A DNA stretch of 64,000 nt from Planctomycetota bacterium (lineage in GTDB: Bacteria > Planctomycetota > Planctomycetia > Pirellulales > Lacipirellulaceae): positions 372,001-436,000 of the forward strand of contig JAJDEF010000022.1 in assembly GCA_029259945.1 (NCBI GenBank), given 5' to 3'. Made by a program: the position numbers and the translations under genes. The notes beneath the pieces are model-generated. The model saw only the letters and a program-made list of their open reading frames with translations. It searched no databases and was not told where the DNA came from. Every line of letters starts with the position of its first letter. Positions within the stretch are counted from its first letter, which is position 1. Positions 26,536 to 35,598 of the stretch are shown in pieces.

Positions 26536-28401
26536 TCAAATGCCAAAGCTTTCTCGCCACAGACTAAACACCGTCAAAAGAAATATACGCTGACCGTTGC
26601 TGGCATCTTCAGAAAATTCGTCCAAATACCTTGCAACAACACTTTTTTTGAAAAATAGCTCATCCTGATCTAGCAGCAGTTCCTTCACGATCTTCGCGAC
26701 CTTCGGCTCGCGAAACCAATTAGCCACTGGCGCGCCAAATCCCTGCTTGCGTCGGTAGCTGAACGATTTGGGAAGAATCTTACGGCCTAACAACTGAAGC
26801 ATGCGTTTACGCGTCATTCCGACTGTACGCAGGTTGCGCCCCATATTGGCGTAGGCGAACTCCACAACATGATGGTCAAGTAAGGGACATCGTACTTCCA
26901 GAGAACTAGCCATACTTGCCCGGTCAACCTTGACTAACACGCTATCGACCATCCAACGATTGAAGTCACAACGTGTCAGTCGATCAAGTAAGGTTCCAGG
27001 GCCAGAAACGATATCGTAAATGCGCCGCCTTTCTGGCGTTTCAAGAGGTGCCATCAAGCTGGACTTGAAATGATCTGAGAAGAGCGAATCCCGTCGAATC
27101 GTATTAAAGTGCTGCTCTGCAACCCGATCCATGTGCCCCGGAAGCGGCCCCATGGCAACCCGGCGCAAGTTGCGAGCGACACGACCCTTCACTTGATAAC
27201 GGGAAAGCAGTTTATCAATACCGTGACTCACGGCGGTGGGAACAATTTGGCTCAGTGTCGAATTGAGCATGGTCGCCGGATAGGATTTGTAGCCTCCGAA
27301 AAGCTCGTCTCCTCCATCTCCCGACAATGCAACGGTGACATGTTCCCTTGTTGCTTTAGACAAAATGTACGTCGGAATCAGCGAGGAACCCCCGAAAGGT
27401 TCGCCAACATGACGTATGAGCATCTCGAGTACAGGCCACTCCGCGGCACCAACGTGAAGTTCGTGATGTTCGGTTCCAAAGTGATCCGCAATTAGCTTAG
27501 CGTACGGCAATTCATCATCACGATTACCAAAACCGACGCTGTATGTTTTGATCTGACGCTGCCTTGCAAGTAGCGCAACAATAATACTTGAATCCAAGCC
27601 GCCGCTAAGAAAAGCCCCAATCGGCACATCACTACGCAGTCGAATGCGAAGTGCCTTCTCGAGTACGCTTTCAAAAACATCGACGAGATCACCGATTGGT
27701 ATCGGTGTTGGATCCGAGGCAGGCAATTCCCAGTAACGGTAAGTTTGGTGTTGCCATGATTCCAACTGAAAGGTTAAGACCGAACCGGGTGGCAATCGGT
27801 GAACATGCCTCCACACAGAGTCCGTATTAGAAATGTAGCCAAAGGTAAAAAACTCGTTGATGGCATCTGGATTCAAGATTTTCTGGAACGAGGGATGCAC
27901 GAGTAACGCCGGAATTTCCGACGCAAACGCAAACGTGTCGTTTGTCTTAAAGTAGTAGAGTGGTTTTTTGCCAACACGATCTCGTGCCAAGATAAGACGC
28001 CGACTTTCTATGTCGTAAATCGCAACGGCAAACATCCCATCAAATCGCGAGAAGCAGTCCTCTCCCCAGTGACAATAGGCCTCTAGCAAAACTTCGGTGT
28101 CAGACTCTGTCCGAAATTGGCAGCCTTGGCTAATAAGATCCTGCCGAATTTCTTTATAATTGTATATCTCTCCATTGAAGGAAACGACCACCGGCCTGCT
28201 TTTACTCTGCATTGGCTGGTTGGCATTCGAAGAAAGATCAATGATCGAAAGGCGGCGGTGCCCCAACGCGACGTGATTATCAGGACTAATCCACGTACCC
28301 GATGCATCTGGACCACGGTGCTGCATGACGTCCGTCATCTTCGATATTAACCGCTGTTCGACTTTACCAGTTCGAAAAACATAGCCCGATACACCACACA
28401 T
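26536..28401 (-). CDS. asparagine synthase-like glutamine amidotransferase (AsnB family)
   Basis: A 621-residue class II glutamine amidotransferase. The mature nucleophile is Cys2 (MCGVSGYVF), with the QHRGPDASG and SFNGEIYN glutaminase motifs. The C-terminal synthetase domain has the PP-loop GAFLSGGLDSSIIVALLA and ALSGDGGDELFGGY. It could make asparagine, but inside a glycan locus that also makes a uronic acid (wecB/wecC and a second dehydrogenase) an attractive alternative is amidation of a hexuronic acid, as proposed for WbpS-type proteins. It follows the flippase gene in the same direction by 54 bases. Confidence 0.88.
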   Translation of the reverse strand: MCGVSGYVFRTGKVEQRLISKMTDVMQHRGPDASGTWISPDNHVALGHRRLSIIDLSSNANQPMQSKSRPVVVSFNGEIYNYKEIRQDLISQGCQFRTESDTEVLLEAYCHWGEDCFSRFDGMFAVAIYDIESRRLILARDRVGKKPLYYFKTNDTFAFASEIPALLVHPSFQKILNPDAINEFFTFGYISNTDSVWRHVHRLPPGSVLTFQLESWQHQTYRYWELPASDPTPIPIGDLVDVFESVLEKALRIRLRSDVPIGAFLSGGLDSSIIVALLARQRQIKTYSVGFGNRDDELPYAKLIADHFGTEHHELHVGAAEWPVLEMLIRHVGEPFGGSSLIPTYILSKATREHVTVALSGDGGDELFGGYKSYPATMLNSTLSQIVPTAVSHGIDKLLSRYQVKGRVARNLRRVAMGPLPGHMDRVAEQHFNTIRRDSLFSDHFKSSLMAPLETPERRRIYDIVSGPGTLLDRLTRCDFNRWMVDSVLVKVDRASMASSLEVRCPLLDHHVVEFAYANMGRNLRTVGMTRKRMLQLLGRKILPKSFSYRRKQGFGAPVANWFREPKVAKIVKELLLDQDELFFKKSVVARYLDEFSEDASNGQRIFLLTVFSLWRESFGI

Positions 28402-28455
28402 CGTTACATCTCGCTATCAATAATTATTCGGCCAAAGTAGTAACTGCTAAAGGAA

Positions 28456-29823
28456 TCATCGAACTATCCATGACAACACTGTTGGATTCATCCGAAGACG
28501 CTTCCATACGACAACTAGCATCCACACGTTCCACACCACGAGTGTCGTGGCCGCGGCACAAGCAGCTCCCAGTATGCCCCAAATTGGAATGAGTATCGCA
28601 TTTAATATCACGTTGAGTACCGCTGCACAAAACAAGATGCGGGCCGCGGCTCGCTCGTTGCCAGTCATAATCATCAGATACCCAACGCAACCGCTAAGAG
28701 CGTTGACTAGCTGGCCTCCGCACAGGATGACCAATGCCGGATAGGCAACCTTAAAACTTTCTCCAAAAAGTCCCAGGCCAAATTCTCCCAACAACAGCAA
28801 GATTGCGACAAATGGAATTGTCAAACCAAATACCGTGACAGAGGCGGTCCTGAGCGAACGTTTTAAGTCGTCCATGCGATTATTGGTATATGCCGCAGAT
28901 ATCATGGGGGCAACGACTGCATTAGTGGCTACAAGCCCGAACGCTGCAAGGCCCACCATGCGGCTCGCAGCCGAGTAGAAACCTGCCTGGGCATATCCCA
29001 AATAGTAACCAACCATGATAGTGCTACTTTGTTCGATCACAACTTGGAAACTCGATGTCAGCAGAAAGGGTATCGCAGTCTTCAACCAAACTCTTCGTTC
29101 ATATTCCGGAGATTCCGCAACTGATTCGCGTTCTCGGCGGAAAGACCGAATGGCGAATACTCCAAGCACAACGACAACCGCTGTAGCCAAAGCATAAGCT
29201 ATGAGGCCTTCACGAGCGGTCGGCGACTCTGGCAAAAGGAAGTAGCCAACAACAACGATCATGGCAACAAGGCCTGGCCGAAGAATGTTGACCAGTACAG
29301 CAGACAGAACCGGCTTTCCGCACGCCCATAGCAGACGTATATTCAGATTTAACTGAGCCGCAAATGGGATCGCTACTAATCCAACCGTATAGCAAACCGC
29401 CTCATCAACCGTGATTCGATTCACCCAATAGAGACCCCCCAAAATCGCAAAAGCGACCACCAAAGACAACAGGCTCATTACTAGCACGAATTGCCGCAAA
29501 AAGCGAAGGAGGCCCTGAACCTTAGCATAGGCTTTGGACTCCATGTATGAGGAAAAGAAACGCAGTGCTACGGTGTCCATGCCGAATACAGCAGGCAACA
29601 GGAGAATGAAGGACCAACTTATGACATAGGCGTAAAGGCCATACTCCTCTTTGCCAACCAGGCGAGCGATAAGAATCTGACACGCGAACCCAACTACCAC
29701 TCCTAGAATCTGGACGAGAAAAACCATCGCACCGCCACGCGCGATCCCATTGGCACCCACCCTTTTTAGCTGGTGTAGGATCGCTGAAAACATCGATCTC
29801 TCGGTGGGCGTAGGATGATTCAT
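28456..29823 (-). CDS. Wzx-type polysaccharide flippase
   Basis: A 455-residue integral membrane protein of the MOP/oligosaccharide flippase superfamily, with about twelve to fourteen hydrophobic helices. The first is GAMVFLVQILGVVVGFACQI (near residues 32-52), followed by the typical LVGKEEYGLYAYVISW loop. It would move the undecaprenyl-linked repeat unit across the inner membrane. The gene lies between the nucleotide-sugar epimerase (63 bases upstream) and asnB-like genes. It is the only flippase seen in the window even though two priming transferases are present. Confidence 0.88.
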   Translation of the reverse strand: MNHPTPTERSMFSAILHQLKRVGANGIARGGAMVFLVQILGVVVGFACQILIARLVGKEEYGLYAYVISWSFILLLPAVFGMDTVALRFFSSYMESKAYAKVQGLLRFLRQFVLVMSLLSLVVAFAILGGLYWVNRITVDEAVCYTVGLVAIPFAAQLNLNIRLLWACGKPVLSAVLVNILRPGLVAMIVVVGYFLLPESPTAREGLIAYALATAVVVVLGVFAIRSFRRERESVAESPEYERRVWLKTAIPFLLTSSFQVVIEQSSTIMVGYYLGYAQAGFYSAASRMVGLAAFGLVATNAVVAPMISAAYTNNRMDDLKRSLRTASVTVFGLTIPFVAILLLLGEFGLGLFGESFKVAYPALVILCGGQLVNALSGCVGYLMIMTGNERAAARILFCAAVLNVILNAILIPIWGILGAACAAATTLVVWNVWMLVVVWKRLRMNPTVLSWIVR

Positions 29824-29886
29824 AAAAGATTGATTCCAGAAAACCTGACCGGCAACTAGAGAGGCCGAGATAATTACTCTAACTCA

Positions 29887-30846
29887 TTACTTTGGTTGAT
29901 TCTGGTACCAATGCCACTGATTTTTTAATCCTTCAAGCAAGCTTGTTTGGGGCTGGTAATCCAACTCTTCGCCACTACGTGTCAAATCGGCAAACGTATG
30001 ATCGACATCGCCAGGTTGCATCGGCTTTTGAACGGTATTGGCTTGCCGCTGCATTGTTTTTTCGATACCTGCAATGAGATCTTTCAGGGTGACCGGACGG
30101 TTACCACCTAAGTTGTAGATGCGAAATCGGTCAATACTCTCGAAGGCGGCACAAACACCCTCGATGATGTCGTCAATGTAGGTGTAATCTCGACTGGTTG
30201 TTCCATCGCCGAATAGTTCGATGGGCTTCCCTTGGTCGATCAGACGAAAAAACTTGGACATGGCTAAATCGGGGCGCTGCCTTGGGCCAAACACGGTGAA
30301 AAACCGCAAGCAGGCAATCGGGATTTTATGAAGATGCCAATAGCTGTGACAGAGGAGCTCCCCCGCTCGTTTGGTGGCCGCGTAGGGGCTAATCGGATAA
30401 TCAACCGGATCATTCTCTGCAAACGGAACTTTTTTGTTGTTGCCGTAAACACTCGAGCTCGAGGCAAAAACCACCTTATCCACCCCGTTTGCAACTGCCG
30501 CATCAAGCAGATTAACCGTGCCATTGACGTTCACGTCGGCATATAAGGCCGGATCCTCAATACTCGGGCGTACGCCAGCCATTGCGGCAAGATGTACGAT
30601 CGCTGTTGGATGTTGCGCGGCAAAAATGCCTTGGATGGCTTGCTGATCGCGGATATCAGCTTCCACAAGCTCAAAGTTTTGTTCTCCATTCAACCGTGCT
30701 GACAAATTTTGGTGCTTGGCTTCACGGGAATAAAAATCCGAAAAATTGTCGATCCCTACAACGGAATGACCCAAATCAATCATTCGCTCGCAAAGGTGTG
30801 AACCGATGAATCCAGCTGCACCTGTAATGAGGACATGGCTTGCCAC
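29887..30846 (-). CDS. NAD-dependent nucleotide-sugar epimerase (extended SDR, GalE/UDP-GlcA epimerase-like)
   Basis: A 319-residue extended SDR with LITGAAGFIGSHLCERM at the N-terminus, VFASSSSVYGNN, the catalytic ISPYAATKRAGE (YxxxK), RFFTVFGPRQRPDLA and DYTYIDDIIEGV. The last two are shared by UDP-glucuronate 4-epimerases and UDP-GlcNAc/UDP-glucose 4-epimerases. The start codon is GTG. It is read after the WecA-type gene, with a 136-base gap that holds a perfect 15-base palindrome. The C4 epimerase activity is well supported; the substrate is not. Confidence 0.86.
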   Translation of the reverse strand: MASHVLITGAAGFIGSHLCERMIDLGHSVVGIDNFSDFYSREAKHQNLSARLNGEQNFELVEADIRDQQAIQGIFAAQHPTAIVHLAAMAGVRPSIEDPALYADVNVNGTVNLLDAAVANGVDKVVFASSSSVYGNNKKVPFAENDPVDYPISPYAATKRAGELLCHSYWHLHKIPIACLRFFTVFGPRQRPDLAMSKFFRLIDQGKPIELFGDGTTSRDYTYIDDIIEGVCAAFESIDRFRIYNLGGNRPVTLKDLIAGIEKTMQRQANTVQKPMQPGDVDHTFADLTRSGEELDYQPQTSLLEGLKNQWHWYQNQPK

Positions 30847-30939
30847 GATATCCCTTATCTTCCTGCCTACAGGCGTTGTGACCCCAAATGCTTTATGAAC
30901 TTGGATGCTAAGACTGCTTTAGGCCTGCAGTGGGAGGAT

Positions 30940-30954
30940 CTCGAATTATTCGAG
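30940..30954. promoter_or_regulatory. 15-base palindrome upstream of the epimerase gene
   Basis: CTCGAAT-T-ATTCGAG is a perfect inverted repeat about 95 bases before the epimerase GTG and just after the WecA-type stop. It could be an operator or a small hairpin; there is no further support. Confidence 0.25.
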
Positions 30955-30982
30955 TAAACAGGGTAGAAGTTCGCTTGAACGC

Positions 30983-32515
30983 CTAGCCTATAGGCACCTT
31001 AGGCGTTATAGCGTTTTGGGCAGCCTTCGCATGTGTAGCCGAAGGCGTGCCGCGTACTTGGGTAGAAGCTAAGGCAACGATTTCCGCCTCGATGGGCTCA
31101 AGCATTTCTACTAGCTGATCAATCGCCTCACAGCTAGTAACTCCGCCCCGACTCTTACCAGTGACCACAAGTCGTCCGATCACATGCTGGTTAGAAAATA
31201 GTGGAATTTCAGTGCGCCAACGCTCTCTCTTCTCCGTCTTGCTGGGACGTCGCCACGAGGCATGGTAGGCCTCTTGAATAGCAGCCAAATTGATATCAAG
31301 CTTGATGTCAATCAATTCCATCTTCTCGCCAAATTCAACGAGTGACTGCCAGAGCAGATCCCACTGACGAGTACCCTGAATCTGGAATGAAATCTGACGA
31401 TCGCCATTCCAGTTGAAGAGCATCTTTCCTAACCACCGAAGTCGGCCGACGAGCATCTTCAACTCGATATGTCCGAAGGCTTGCGTGGCAACCAACATGC
31501 AAACGACAGCCGCTACGGCTCCAAACGCAATCAAGTCGTTATGCATGAACAGACTAAGAAGAGCCCCAGCACAGGTGACAGCACAGCAAACAGCTACCAC
31601 GGCCAAGACTTTGGTATTTTTTCCAAACAACTCCATTAAGCGATGGTGCAAGTGCCCTCGGTCTGTGGCGTAGATGCTTCGCCCGCTCAGTTTACGCCTT
31701 AAAATCGCGGCTAACGAATCGAACATAGGCAAGGCCCAAATCGCTAATGGGGCCGCTAAAGCAACCGTGGCGGTGCTTTTCAGTGAACCACCAATGGCAA
31801 GGGCTCCAACAACAAGACCGATAAGCATGCTGCCCGCATCGCCTAGAAATATTTTAGCCGGAGGAAAATTAAAAAACAGGAAGCCGATTAGACTACCGAC
31901 AAATACGGCGGCAACAATGGCAACCGCAAATTGCCCAATGAATAGGGCCATCCCGGCAATCGTCGCACATAGGATGATGCCGATGGTCGTTGCAAGGCCA
32001 TCAATGCCGTCCAATAAATTGAGCGCGTTGATTGCTCCTAGCAACCAAAAAACAGTGAACGGAATCGACATCATGCCTAATTCGATTGGATAGCCAAAGA
32101 GAGAAAAAGAGTGAATCTTTAACCCCGCTGCAATGACTACCATGGAAGCAGCAAACTGGCCAAGCAACTTATAGCGACCAGCCATGCCAAACCGGTCGTC
32201 GATTAATCCAAGAATGACAATTCCTGTGCCGGCCAGCAACAAACCACTTAGATAAGGTGCTTCCATCTGAAGTAGACCCCGCAACCCCGTCGAAGAGAGA
32301 TACTCGACAGCAAAAGTAATCGCAGCGGCTAGAAAAACCGCCAGCCCACCCCCTAAAGCCACTTCGCGATCGTGGCTTTTGTGATGGCCATCGGGTCGAT
32401 CGACAAATCCGAATCGCCGCGCCATCTGACCAACAAAGTTGGTCAGCGGATAACTTACAAGAGCTGCGATACAGCAAAACATCACTAGATATTTGGTCGC
32501 TTCTAAATACGTCAT
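30983..32515 (-). CDS. WecA/MraY-type undecaprenyl-phosphate sugar-1-phosphate transferase with C-terminal extension
   Basis: A polytopic priming enzyme that puts GlcNAc-1-P or a related sugar phosphate on undecaprenyl phosphate. The MraY-family signatures appear in order: DRPDGHHKSHDREVALGGG, LGLIDDRFGM, NALNLLDGIDGLA, KIFLGDAGSMLIGL and RGHLHHRLMELFG, over about eleven membrane helices. Typical WecA proteins end near residue 350; here about 150 further residues form a soluble domain (ISFQIQGTRQWDLLWQSLVE onward). The ATG at 32515 is preferred over 32548 because AGGAG lies ten bases upstream. The inverted repeat AACGCCTA...TAGGCGTT overlaps the stop codon and may help end the transcript. Confidence 0.88.
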   Translation of the reverse strand: MTYLEATKYLVMFCCIAALVSYPLTNFVGQMARRFGFVDRPDGHHKSHDREVALGGGLAVFLAAAITFAVEYLSSTGLRGLLQMEAPYLSGLLLAGTGIVILGLIDDRFGMAGRYKLLGQFAASMVVIAAGLKIHSFSLFGYPIELGMMSIPFTVFWLLGAINALNLLDGIDGLATTIGIILCATIAGMALFIGQFAVAIVAAVFVGSLIGFLFFNFPPAKIFLGDAGSMLIGLVVGALAIGGSLKSTATVALAAPLAIWALPMFDSLAAILRRKLSGRSIYATDRGHLHHRLMELFGKNTKVLAVVAVCCAVTCAGALLSLFMHNDLIAFGAVAAVVCMLVATQAFGHIELKMLVGRLRWLGKMLFNWNGDRQISFQIQGTRQWDLLWQSLVEFGEKMELIDIKLDINLAAIQEAYHASWRRPSKTEKRERWRTEIPLFSNQHVIGRLVVTGKSRGGVTSCEAIDQLVEMLEPIEAEIVALASTQVRGTPSATHAKAAQNAITPKVPIG

Positions 32516-33087
32516 AGTCGAATGACTCCTCCGCTCGCCCCAGGTCATCTACACGCGCGCCAGCATTACAAAACATCTAGTGTGCAAATCCCTTGCCAAA
32601 CCCAGTCGCAATGAACCAACGAACACCGGCGACAACAACGCAAGCAGAACCTTGCGCAGTCCATCAACCCGTCTGATCGTCGCATTCGGAAAATGCGCTA
32701 GGTCGAAGTTCCGTTTCGATGCAAACTCTCGTGTCGCTTCGTGTAGGAGCAACTCCCAGACCAAAGCGAGTTGGTCGCATCCTACGCCAAGACTATCAAA
32801 GAAAAGCCTATCTCCTGGCGTCACCTACCCTACTTTGGCCAAACGACTCTCCGTAGGCCTGCATTCTACTCCTGCGGCCCCCCAAGACCAACCACCACTA
32901 TCCTCTCCAAATAGCCTGTCAGTGTCAATCTATCGACTGCCATACCGCAGCAACTATGTTGCAAATAAACATCGATAGCTTGTTAATTGTTCACATTTTA
33001 CCGCATTCCACAGCAATCGCGACCCTTCTCGAGTCGGGTAAAACGTACTCTCCGCCGTCTGTCGAGATGCGGCGATACAAAAGTCCT
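32516..33087. other. intergenic region of about 570 bases
   Basis: No gene is recognised on either strand. A two-part hairpin occurs at 32743-32785: GTAGGA pairs with TCCTAC, and inside it CAACTC pairs with GAGTTG. An AT-rich stretch at about 32955-33000 could hold a promoter for the WecA-type gene. The hairpin lacks a following T run, so it is not a clear intrinsic terminator. Confidence 0.4.
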
Positions 33088-33951
33088 TTATGCAGCTTGC
33101 CTGGGGCGTATCTCTTTTTGAATCATTTCGGCAATCTTCCGCTCTTGGTCTAAATACGATAGCGCACGTTCACGGTTCTCGGGCGAATAGGTTTGGAAAT
33201 GCTCGAAGTCTTTCGCGCCGACGGTTGCAATCGCCTCCCTTACCTCTTTTGCATTCCGACAGATTACCATTCCCTTGGTATTGAAGTACCGGTCAACATT
33301 GGGGCACCCCCAATAAATCGGGATCGTATTGCAAAGCAAACAATCAATTAACTTTTCAGAAAAATGATCTGGCTCGCGACAGTTCTCGATGATTACCGAA
33401 TATCGATAGGGAGCCAATCCGTCTTCTTTCTTGTCAAACGGTTTGAAAGCCCTCCCCATCACCTCCACATCTAGCTTGTTTTTGATAATCCACGCGACGG
33501 TCTCATGCCGCATCCGCTGTCCTAAGAGTCCTCTCTTCCCCGATGCAATCAACGACATAGGCTTCGATTTTTTATTCTCGATCTTGTCTAGGTCTGAGAC
33601 CCAGGTCGCAACCAGCGTAAGAAATCTGGCATTGGGAATACGACGCGTAAGACGTCGGCATCGAGAAAATACACGATAGAAGCGAGGCCAAAGTGCATAC
33701 ATCGCCAGATAGTGCCGCCGATGCACCGCATACGGCTCCGAAATACTTAAGGAGAGTTGGCACCTCAGCTTTTCAGGCGGAAAGTAAAGACGACGCGAAC
33801 TCGGACTAACAACAAGGTGATCGTCATGTGACAAATCACGGACCGTCCCCTCGCGCTCACCCGCTTCGAGTGGCCAAATGAGTTCACCAAGCGGAACGTC
33901 GGCCAAATGACGAAGGCGTTTCATATGGTAAGGGAGTATCGCGATTCCCAT
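33088..33951 (-). CDS. family GT10 (alpha-1,3/4-fucosyltransferase-like) glycosyltransferase
   Basis: Expected to transfer L-fucose from GDP-fucose. The C-terminal donor domain has the GT10 hallmark: YRYSVIIENCREPDHFSEKL followed directly by IDCLLCNTIPIYWGCPNVD. The N-terminal acceptor part is short (287 residues in all against 350-480 for well-studied members), so it is a compact form. It is separated by 54 bases from the GT25 gene upstream. A second fucosyltransferase (GT11) lies at 36958, so GDP-fucose is likely available, although gmd and fcl are not in the window. Confidence 0.85.
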   Translation of the reverse strand: MGIAILPYHMKRLRHLADVPLGELIWPLEAGEREGTVRDLSHDDHLVVSPSSRRLYFPPEKLRCQLSLSISEPYAVHRRHYLAMYALWPRFYRVFSRCRRLTRRIPNARFLTLVATWVSDLDKIENKKSKPMSLIASGKRGLLGQRMRHETVAWIIKNKLDVEVMGRAFKPFDKKEDGLAPYRYSVIIENCREPDHFSEKLIDCLLCNTIPIYWGCPNVDRYFNTKGMVICRNAKEVREAIATVGAKDFEHFQTYSPENRERALSYLDQERKIAEMIQKEIRPRQAA

Positions 33952-34005
33952 GTTTGAGGCCTTTTGTCAAAACTGCAAGTAACGAGTGATAATAGCACAA
34001 TCACT

Positions 34006-34734
34006 TTAGCACCCAACGCGATAATGCCTGATGTTTCTGCGATAGTGCCAACGTTTCCATTCACGGACTACATTCCTCAAAAACGACGACTTCTTGGACG
34101 AAATCGTACTCCCACCGCTCTGGGCAGTACGATCAGACACGCCCGAGGGTGCCGCACATGCTAAATGAATTCCAGTCAACCAATGCATCTGTAAATACGT
34201 ATCCACAGGTCGGTCGAAAACCTCGGTGAGTTCTAAAAGCCTACGCGCCGCTGACTGACTCACAAGTTGAGCAGAAGTGCGCAGTTGAATTGGCTTAGAA
34301 CGCACCAGTTCGACCTGGGCGTCCGCTGCAATGACCGTAGCATTGGTCGGAACGGGCCGAACCTGAAATTGTATATATCCCAACTCGTTGATATGCCTCC
34401 GGGCAATCGAGAGAGCACGTTCAAAAACCGGGGGATCGAACTCAATATCGTCTTCCAGAATGAGAGCCGCATCCAAATTCTCATCGACTAGGCGACGCCA
34501 ACACTTTCGGTGGCTCAAGAAGCAGCCAATTTCTCCAGGTTGCAACTCAAACGGGTAAGTCGGCTCCTGCTTGTCCTTCACATAACTTCGACCCACCTCT
34601 TCAGAAGACAAAGTCCGACCATCGACTGCATGCACAATCTCTGCCGGCACAGAGCAGGCACCGACAATACGGTCAACCTGCTTCCGGCGCGCAGATGCTC
34701 TCTCAAGGTGTATGATGTACGCTTTTTCTCGCAT
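34006..34734 (-). CDS. glycosyltransferase family 25
   Basis: A GT25 (LPS galactosyltransferase LgtB/LpsA-like) protein of about 242 residues. It begins KAYIIHLERASARRKQVDRI, the family start, then AVDGRTLSSEEVG, PGEIGCFLSHRKCWRRLVDE and AALILEDDIEF with the metal-binding acidic motif. The ATG at 34734 is chosen; an in-frame ATG four codons earlier is possible. It lies a few bases after the FkbM gene, in one transcription unit with it and the PLP enzyme. The donor sugar is probably UDP-galactose by family habit, which is inference. Confidence 0.86.
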   Translation of the reverse strand: MREKAYIIHLERASARRKQVDRIVGACSVPAEIVHAVDGRTLSSEEVGRSYVKDKQEPTYPFELQPGEIGCFLSHRKCWRRLVDENLDAALILEDDIEFDPPVFERALSIARRHINELGYIQFQVRPVPTNATVIAADAQVELVRSKPIQLRTSAQLVSQSAARRLLELTEVFDRPVDTYLQMHWLTGIHLACAAPSGVSDRTAQSGGSTISSKKSSFLRNVVREWKRWHYRRNIRHYRVGC

Positions 34735-34752
34735 GCAACTCTCCATTTAGTA

Positions 34753-35586
34753 CTAGCTCTGACTAATACACTCCGTGGTCCTCTTTGCGTGAAAATCGTA
34801 CCAGCCAATGCGTTCGCATCGGATCGCTTCCCACACTCGATAGAGCTTGTGATACACCGATCGGTAGTGCGTTCCGCCAGCACCGAAACGTCTTTGCTCC
34901 CAAATCAAGCGGCGACAGCGGTCGAAAGTCTGTTCCAGTGCCATCCATTCACCAGGCGATTCTTCGCCGAATGGTCCGCTGCAAGTGCCGTCGAACTGGT
35001 AGTCGACATAGCGCCCTTCTAAAGGCGGGTTCGGACATCCAACTTTGTGATTAACCACCTGATTGACGATCTTGAACTGGTCGTATCCAAGTTCAACCAG
35101 AATGGCCAATTGCGAAAACGTTTCTTCAAAAGACCCCAAAGCAGCCTCGATAGAAACGAATTTTGGTTTTTGCTTCACCGCCTTCAGTGCCTGCAGACAA
35201 AGAATATCTGCCCCCTCGATGTCAACCTTAACATAGTACGGAACCTCGTACTGCTGAAGAACAGTTTCAAACGTAGTGCACCTAACGGCAAGCGGTGTGT
35301 TGTGGGTGCCCAGCTTTTTGTTTCGCTCGGCAAATTCCACCGACGTGGTTCCCCAATCGTCGTGTTTATCATTGATGAAGAATTCGATTTCTCCTTCTCT
35401 ATCTGCGATAGCGACGTCATGAATAACAAGACGCCCTTCTGCAATGTACTCGCTAAACTTCGATTTCCCTGCGGCAGCAAGACTTGGATTCGCCTCGACC
35501 GCTACTACATTGAAGCCTTTCTTCAAGTAGAACTCGGTATCACGGCCGGTGTGCATGCCGACATCGAAGATCAGTTTCTGGACCAT
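34753..35586 (-). CDS. FkbM family methyltransferase
   Basis: A SAM-dependent methyltransferase of the FkbM family (277 residues). Motif I is LIFDVGMHTGRDTEFYLKKG, followed by VVAVEANPSLAA, and the FkbM-type region VPYYVKVDIEGADILCLQAL carries the KxDIEG signature. These enzymes commonly O-methylate sugars in polysaccharides. It lies 12 bases after the PLP enzyme gene and 6-18 bases before the GT25 gene. A second FkbM gene lies at 44961. Confidence 0.88.
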   Translation of the reverse strand: MVQKLIFDVGMHTGRDTEFYLKKGFNVVAVEANPSLAAAGKSKFSEYIAEGRLVIHDVAIADREGEIEFFINDKHDDWGTTSVEFAERNKKLGTHNTPLAVRCTTFETVLQQYEVPYYVKVDIEGADILCLQALKAVKQKPKFVSIEAALGSFEETFSQLAILVELGYDQFKIVNQVVNHKVGCPNPPLEGRYVDYQFDGTCSGPFGEESPGEWMALEQTFDRCRRLIWEQRRFGAGGTHYRSVYHKLYRVWEAIRCERIGWYDFHAKRTTECISQS

Positions 35587-35598
35587 CGCTCGGCAACC

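Noticed and set aside
32549..32978. Open frames on both strands in the gap before the GT10 gene
   Set aside because: No motif, no hydrophobic pattern and no Shine-Dalgarno sequence; treated as non-coding.
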